A stretch of DNA of 32,748 nucleotides, taken from positions 1-32,748 of the forward strand of contig UBTA01000098.1 of assembly GCA_900468065.1 (NCBI GenBank). Direction: 5' to 3'. The DNA is from Hyphomicrobiales bacterium (lineage in GTDB: Bacteria; Pseudomonadota; Alphaproteobacteria; Rhizobiales; Rhizobiaceae). The stretch's first letter is position 1; each line of letters opens with the position of its first letter. Below, one piece after another: positions 26,217 to 32,748 of this stretch. Position numbers and translations under genes: made by a program. The notes under the pieces are model-generated. The model saw only the letters and a list, made by a program, of their open reading frames with translations. It was not told the DNA's origin and ran no database searches.

Positions 26217-26241
26217 GACTGGCGCGTTTTGCGCGCCAGTC
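26217..26241 (+). promoter_or_regulatory. 10-bp stem-loop between binding protein and reductase genes
   Basis: GACTGGCGCG (26217-26226) and CGCGCCAGTC (26232-26241) pair perfectly around TTTTG. No U-run follows, so it is not a classic terminator. It is placed like the REP-type or stabilising hairpins that raise the mRNA level of a binding protein relative to downstream genes. Confidence 0.6.
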
Positions 26242-26262
26242 CCTTCGGGAGAGGAGCAAACT

Positions 26263-27464
26263 ATGGGCGGTTTCATTATTGTCGGAGCTGGAGAAGCGGG
26301 AACCAGAGCGGCTTTCACGCTTCGGGAAGCGGGTTATTACGGGCCCATAAAGCTGATCGGGGCGGAAACTCACTTGCCTTATGAGCGCCCACCTCTTTCA
26401 AAGCCGGACAACGGCGCCGTAGCGATGAAGGTGATTTGTTCTGACGAAGCTCTCTTGAATGCGGGTATTACCTACCTTTCCGGCGCGGAAGTAGCGGAGC
26501 TCGATGTTGCGGGGCAGGCTATAATCCTGAGCGATGGCCGGTCGTTGGCTTATGACAAACTTCTCTTAGCCACCGGTGCACGTCCCCGGAATTTGTCATG
26601 CCCTGGCGCCGGACGAGCGCTGGACTTCCGCACCTATGATGATGCGAAGGTCATTTTCGACAGCGTCTATGCCAGCCGGAGTGTCGCGATAATCGGAGGC
26701 GGTTTGATCGGGATGGAGCTCGCAGCGATGCTGCGTGGCAAAGACGTAATGGTCAGTGTTATCGAAGCTGCGCTGAAACCGCTCGGCCGAGCAGTGCCCC
26801 CGCGTTTTGCCGCAAAAATGCACACGCGTCATGTTGACGAAGGCGTCGACTTTCATCTCGGCGTCGGCATTTCCGAAATTCTTCATAAGACCGTTCTTCT
26901 AACCAACGGTGCGGAAGTGCCTGCAGATGTTGTTGTTGCCGCTATCGGCGTCCAGCCGGAGATTTCTTTGGCTGAAAAAGCGGGCCTCGCGACCGGAAAC
27001 GGGATCCTGACCAATCCATTCCTCCAGACGAGCGATCGCCATATCTTCGCTGCTGGAGACTGCGCCGCGGTCGAACAGCATGGCGGTGGTTATGTTCGGT
27101 TCGAGAGCTGGCGCAATGCCAGGAGCCAGGCGCAGACCGCTGCACGAAACATGGCTGGGGCCAGTGAAGCATTTTCGGCCATCCCTTGGTTCTGGACAGA
27201 TCAATATGATCTGGGTCTTCAGGTCGCTGGGTTACCGCAGCCTCATCATCAAAGTGTGGTGCGCGCTCTGCCGATGGGAGAGCTTGAGTTTTATCTCGAT
27301 GAGGGAACGTTGGTAGCGGCCGCCGGTCTCGGGATAGGAAACAGCGTTGCGAAGGAGATCAAGCTCTCGGAGATGTTGATTGCTGCTGGCGTCAACCCAG
27401 ACCCGGCCGCTCTGGCCGATCCTGGGGTCAATCTGAAAACCATGCTCAAAACCGCGAAAGCTGC

Positions 27465-27468
<4 letters not shown>
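26263..27468 (+). CDS. NAD(P)H ferredoxin reductase, MocF-like
   Basis: A 401-residue FAD oxidoreductase of the BphA4/rubredoxin-reductase type. The FAD fold is IIVGAGEAGTRAA (5-17), the NAD(P) fold is AIIGGGLIGMELAAML (about 144-159), and the second FAD motif is IFAAGDCAAVEQ. The C-terminal domain contains WFWTDQYDLGLQVAG, characteristic of oxygenase-coupled ferredoxin reductases. It should pass electrons from NAD(P)H to the Rieske ferredoxin. Start ATG has AGGAG 6 nt upstream. Its stop overlaps the start of the next gene (ATGA). Confidence 0.9.
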
Positions 27469-29756
<2,288 letters not shown>

Positions 29757-30052
29757 GTTCGCCCTCCTCCTTTAAGACAAGAGGCTTGATGCGCGAGAGG
29801 GCCATCAACCCGTTGCGCCTTTCACACTTTGCCAGTTGATGACATCGCGGGCGATTTTCCCTAGTTTTAGCAGAAATGCGATCAGAGGCACCACCGACCG
29901 ATTGCCAATACCGCCGGGCGGCAATGCGCCTTCAAGCTTGACCTTTGCAGGCTCTCCAGCGAGTTCCGATAGTCGACGTTGCTGCAGGCTGGCGCAGTTG
30001 TGCAGTTTCCTGCATCCTTGGGAGGTGGACTTGAGGTTGGCGCCGGCCTCTG
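29757..30052. other. Intergenic stretch between the two methyltransferase genes
   Basis: No gene supported. On the minus strand a frame of roughly 85 codons is open, ending SVVPLIAFLLKLGKIARDV before a stop, but without a start codon or ribosome site. On the plus strand an overlapping open frame also lacks translation signals. It may be a decayed gene. Confidence 0.3.
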
Positions 30053-30685
30053 TCAGGGCTTCACGAACCGATATGCGAAGCGATCGGTTTCACCCTTGAT
30101 CAAGGGATCGAAGACCTTGATCCCATGTGGATCGTTCCTGTTCGCGAGCAGCGTGCTTTCCGCATCCAGTACGAAACCGGCAGCCTCCACCTCCTCGCGC
30201 ACGAAGGCAGGGTCGATGCGATGCAATGACTGGGCATCACCTGTGCCGGCTCCGGCGGCGGCGGCGTGATCGATGATGACGTAGGACCCACCAGGCTTCA
30301 GCCGCTCGTAGACAGCTCGATTGAAGTCGGCCGCCGACGCGCCCTTAGCCTGCATCAGCGCCGTGTGGAGATCGTGGTAGAACAGGTGCAGCCACAGGAC
30401 ATCCGCTGGCTGCGTGACCTGCGGCATTGCCACGAGGTCCGCTGAGACGGCTTCGATGTTTTCCCGGCCTGCCTCTTGCGCGATAGCTCGCATGAGGCCG
30501 ACCGGATCGTTCTTGAAGTGCGCGACTTCGGCCGGCACGAAGCTGGTGACTCGACCTTCGGGTCCGACGATGTCGGAGAACAGGCGCGTCCAGTCGCCGT
30601 CGCCTGGATAAACGTCGATGACGGTGGCACCCGCATCAATGCGTGCGAAACGGGTCAACTCAGATAGTTTGGATTGGTCGTACAT
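30053..30685 (-). CDS. Class I SAM-dependent methyltransferase
   Basis: A 210-residue methyltransferase-fold protein. Motif I is VIDVYPGDGDWTRLF (about 22-36), with GRVTSFVPAEV after it, a central ADVLWLHLFYHDLH and a late motif RLKPGGSYVIIDHAAA. The substrate is unknown. The ATG has AAAGGA 7 nt upstream. It is downstream of the NTF2-like gene with a 106-bp gap and may belong to the same leftward transcript. Confidence 0.8.
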   Translation of the reverse strand: MYDQSKLSELTRFARIDAGATVIDVYPGDGDWTRLFSDIVGPEGRVTSFVPAEVAHFKNDPVGLMRAIAQEAGRENIEAVSADLVAMPQVTQPADVLWLHLFYHDLHTALMQAKGASAADFNRAVYERLKPGGSYVIIDHAAAAGAGTGDAQSLHRIDPAFVREEVEAAGFVLDAESTLLANRNDPHGIKVFDPLIKGETDRFAYRFVKP

Positions 30686-30791
30686 CAGAATTTCCTTTAC
30701 GGTTGGGTATGCGACAAGCGCGCGGCACGCGAGACGGCGATCCGCGTCTCATTCATCTTCAGCAAAAGCCGTGGGTTGCAAAAGGCCTGCG

Positions 30792-31199
30792 CTATACGGC
30801 CCCGGGCGCGTCGGCGGCGCGTGCCAAAGCTTGTGTGTCAATGTATTCCTGAATGCTGGTCAGTCTGCCGTCCCGAACCGTGATGGCGAAGATCCAGTCG
30901 TCCTCGAACGGCTTGTTCGTGGCTTTGACCTTCCCGCTGGCGAAGCCGACGACGAAAACCCGGTCTCCTTGTGCGACAAACTCCCGGGGTTCTGTGGAGG
31001 TTTCCATCGACCTGGATGCCGTATCCAGCAAATCTGCCAGTCCCGCGTGCCCCCGGTAGGTACCGGCCAGCGGCCAGTCCATGCCCGGAATGATCCACTT
31101 AATGTCTTCGGCAACCAGCGCCAACAGAGCCCGTCTGTCGCCGCGGCCTATCGCGGCGAAGAAGTCCTTCACGGTCTGAATGTTTTTTTCAATACTCAT
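30792..31199 (-). CDS. NTF2/SnoaL-like protein
   Basis: A 135-residue alpha+beta cone protein: KDFFAAIGRGDRRALLALVAEDIKWIIPG, then a central strand pair (REFVAQGDRVFVVGFASG) and a final FAITVRDGRLTSIQEYID. The family includes small polyketide cyclases, ketosteroid-isomerase relatives and non-catalytic ligand binders; catalysis cannot be predicted. GGAG lies 8 nt before the ATG. It lies in the leftward oxidoreductase group, 79 bp after the NADP-binding protein gene. Confidence 0.85.
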   Translation of the reverse strand: MSIEKNIQTVKDFFAAIGRGDRRALLALVAEDIKWIIPGMDWPLAGTYRGHAGLADLLDTASRSMETSTEPREFVAQGDRVFVVGFASGKVKATNKPFEDDWIFAITVRDGRLTSIQEYIDTQALARAADAPGAV

Positions 31200-31222
31200 G
31201 GGAATATCTCCATTTCGCTTGG

Positions 31223-31242
31223 TCGGATCGCGTTCGATCCGA
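31223..31242. promoter_or_regulatory. Perfect 8-bp dyad upstream of the NTF2-like gene
   Basis: TCGGATCG (31223-31230) and CGATCCGA (31235-31242) flank CGTT. It sits 24 bp before the NTF2-like start, between it and the preceding leftward gene. It could be an operator or an intercistronic hairpin; no U-run follows. Confidence 0.4.
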
Positions 31243-31278
31243 TCGGTACATCATGGTCCTGTCGGTGCGGTTGTCGTT

Positions 31279-31881
31279 TTATCCGTCGAACTTGACCAGA
31301 TCCTTGAAGATCAGATGACCCCAGCTCTTTCCGCGCGCCTGGACCAGCAGCCCGCCTTCCGACAGCCCGCCAAGCTTGATTGGCGCGAAGCCGAGATGTT
31401 CCGCAAGTTCGCCAACCTTGTCTGCCGCAGCGTCATCGTCGCTCGCCAGGAAGACGACTCTCCTGCCGCCCTGCAGGGCAGGATCTTGGGCTAGAACGGC
31501 GGCGCCCAAGTGGTTGAAACCCTTAACCAGCGTTGTGCCAGAGAAAACTTGTGCGACGGCCCTGGAAGACGGTTGTTTTGCCAGTTGCTCAGGAGGCACG
31601 CCGTAGGCATTTGTCACATCAATGATCGTCTTGCCCTGCCATGTGGGCAGCGCCTTTGCGACATCCGGATGTGCCTCGAAACGGACGGCCAAGAAGATGA
31701 GGTCCGCCTTGACGGCTTCAGCCAGCGTTTTGGCAACGACCTTGGGCCCGATCGCAGCCGCGTCGGCTGCGAAACTTTCCGGATCACGCGTGGTTGCCAC
31801 GGACACCTCGATGCCCTTGCGGGAAAACGCCTGGGCCAGAGCTCGGCCGATATTGCCGAAGCCGATGATTGCGTAGCTCAT
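31279..31881 (-). CDS. NADPH-dependent F420-reductase-like Rossmann protein
   Basis: A 200-residue single-domain NADP-binding protein of the family annotated as F420:NADP oxidoreductase-like. The N-terminus is AIIGFGNIGRALAQAF with VSVATTRD after strand 2; later segments are LIFLAVRFEAHPDVAKAL, TIIDVTNAYGV and FNHLGAAVL. Rhizobia lack F420, so members here likely reduce other substrates with NADPH or act as ferric or quinone reductases; not resolved. The ATG at 31881 starts the Rossmann strand directly; the upstream frame extension is not family-like. Confidence 0.85.
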   Translation of the reverse strand: MSYAIIGFGNIGRALAQAFSRKGIEVSVATTRDPESFAADAAAIGPKVVAKTLAEAVKADLIFLAVRFEAHPDVAKALPTWQGKTIIDVTNAYGVPPEQLAKQPSSRAVAQVFSGTTLVKGFNHLGAAVLAQDPALQGGRRVVFLASDDDAAADKVGELAEHLGFAPIKLGGLSEGGLLVQARGKSWGHLIFKDLVKFDG

Positions 31882-31912
31882 AATGTTTCTCTTATCCTGT
31901 GTTGATGCTGGG

Positions 31913-32665
31913 TCAGACCTGCGCCCAACCACCATCGACGGCTAGATCTATGCCGGTGATGTATGAGCTTTCATTGGAGGCGAGGAAGGTGAGGGCAGAC
32001 GCGATTTCCTCTGCCTTACCCCTGCGACCCATCGGGATCTGTGACGCAAACTGGGCGACCGCCTCCTCGGCTTGCTCAGCGGTGAGGCCGGTCGTTGTCG
32101 CCAAGGCTGGGGTCTCGATCGCGCCGGGGCTCATCGTATTGACGCGGATATTGCGGCCCTTCAGCTCTTGGGTCCAAGACCGCGAGAAGCTGCGAACAGC
32201 CGCCTTGCTTGCAGCGTACGCGCTGAACGCTGGCAGCCCCATCACATTCGAGACCGAAGAGTTCAGAATGATCGATCCGCCGTCTTTGAAGATGGGAAGG
32301 GCCTTCTGCACCGTGAAGAACAGGCCCTTCACGTTCACATCGAAGGTCTGGTCGAAATGGGCCTCAGTAGCTGACGCGAGCGGCGCGACTGTACCTGCGC
32401 CCGCGTTTGCGAAGAGAATGTCGATGTGACCATGTTTCTCCTTCACGTTGTCGTAGAGCCGGTCCAGATCTTCCAAGCGCGAGACGTCGCCCACGACTGT
32501 TGTCACGTTTTTCCCGATAAGCGCTGCGGCCTCTTGTAAGGCTTTCTCGCGTCGCCCAATGATCACGACCTGCGCGCCTTCTTCCACGAAACGCTTGGCT
32601 GTGGCCAAGCCGATCCCGCTGCTTCCGCCCGTGATGACTGCGATTTTACCTTCGAGTGCTTTCAT
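31913..32665 (-). CDS. Short-chain dehydrogenase/reductase (SDR)
   Basis: A 250-residue classical SDR. TGGSSGIG (13-20) binds the cofactor and GRREKA after beta2 suggests NADP preference. NAGA, the catalytic Ser in LNSSVSN, and YAASK complete the active site. The C-terminus DLAVDGGWAQV is typical. The substrate is unknown. It is followed leftward after 31 bp by the NADP-binding protein gene and preceded by another SDR ending nearly identically, which suggests a tandem duplication. Confidence 0.93.
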   Translation of the reverse strand: MKALEGKIAVITGGSSGIGLATAKRFVEEGAQVVIIGRREKALQEAAALIGKNVTTVVGDVSRLEDLDRLYDNVKEKHGHIDILFANAGAGTVAPLASATEAHFDQTFDVNVKGLFFTVQKALPIFKDGGSIILNSSVSNVMGLPAFSAYAASKAAVRSFSRSWTQELKGRNIRVNTMSPGAIETPALATTTGLTAEQAEEAVAQFASQIPMGRRGKAEEIASALTFLASNESSYITGIDLAVDGGWAQV

Positions 32666-32715
32666 AATCTTTTGTCCTTCGTTGGGTGTGAATTAGGCAC
32701 GGAACCGCGCCGGGG

Positions 32716-32748
32716 TCAGAGTTGAGCCAGGCCGCCGTCGACGGCGAC
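32716..32748 (-). CDS. C-terminal end of another SDR (partial)
   Basis: The last ten codons before a TGA read VAVDGGLAQL, the canonical C-terminus of classical SDR enzymes, nearly the same as the VDGGWAQV end of the next gene. The rest of the gene lies beyond the window. It is in the same orientation and 50 bp from the complete SDR gene. Confidence 0.75.
   Translation of the reverse strand, partial: VAVDGGLAQL

Noticed and set aside
29836..30099. 87-codon plus-strand frame between the methyltransferases
   Set aside because: No ribosome site, overlaps the end of a supported minus-strand gene, and the residue pattern is Ser/Pro/Arg-rich as in antisense frames.

Overview
The window looks like accessory DNA (plasmid, chromid or genomic island) of an alphaproteobacterium of the Rhizobiaceae type (Rhizobium/Agrobacterium/Ensifer relatives). 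This rests on GC-rich coding with strong GGAG-type ribosome sites, an alphaproteobacterial LexA box (GAAC-N7-GAAC), an imuA-imuB-dnaE2 mutasome, FixL/FixJ-style regulators, a DUF1127 protein and a gene set resembling the rhizopine (moc) genes of Sinorhizobium. No taxonomic marker gene is present, so the assignment is inference.

Layout. (1) 0.17-4.96 kb: a leftward FdhF/YdeP-type molybdopterin oxidoreductase faces a rightward MFS exporter followed by an FAD monooxygenase. The exporter has one in-frame TGA and is otherwise intact. Inverted repeats lie in the divergent promoter region and a terminator hairpin closes the block. (2) 5.05-9.80 kb: a leftward operon of histidine kinase, FixJ-type regulator, stand-alone receiver, UBP-type zinc finger and a cNMP-domain/thioredoxin-reductase-like flavoprotein that lacks the CxxC pair. 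(3) 9.89-10.05 kb: a candidate leftward small RNA with an intrinsic terminator and an anti-Shine-Dalgarno motif. (4) 10.16-11.72 kb: Dps and a chloroperoxidase-type alpha/beta hydrolase. (5) 11.72-12.64 kb: mostly non-coding DNA with a small DUF1127 gene and its terminator.

(6) 12.64-22.21 kb: a six-gene DNA damage/mutagenesis island. UvrD-like helicase, SRAP and DinB run leftward; ImuA, ImuB and DnaE2 run rightward; one LexA box sits between the two arms. Together they supply a translesion polymerase set, an abasic-site-capture protein and a helicase that are probably induced together by DNA damage. (7) 22.23-22.35 kb: a 42-residue membrane protein gene with an excellent ribosome site.

(8) 22.68-29.47 kb: the most interesting block. 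It holds a LacI regulator, a sterol-desaturase-type di-iron hydroxylase (MocD-like), a Rieske ferredoxin (MocE-like), a sugar/inositol-type periplasmic binding protein (MocB-like), a ferredoxin reductase (MocF-like), a TIM-barrel isomerase-like protein and a class III alcohol/formaldehyde dehydrogenase. Read together it is a candidate oxidative demethylation cassette: capture a methylated polyol-like compound, remove the methyl group with a three-component oxygenase, and oxidise the formaldehyde released. The right end abuts and appears to truncate a methyltransferase gene, which suggests insertion.

(9) 29.5-32.7 kb: a leftward group of a truncated methyltransferase, a second methyltransferase, an NTF2/SnoaL-like protein, a coenzyme-F420-reductase-like NADP-binding protein and two tandem short-chain dehydrogenases, the last cut by the window edge.
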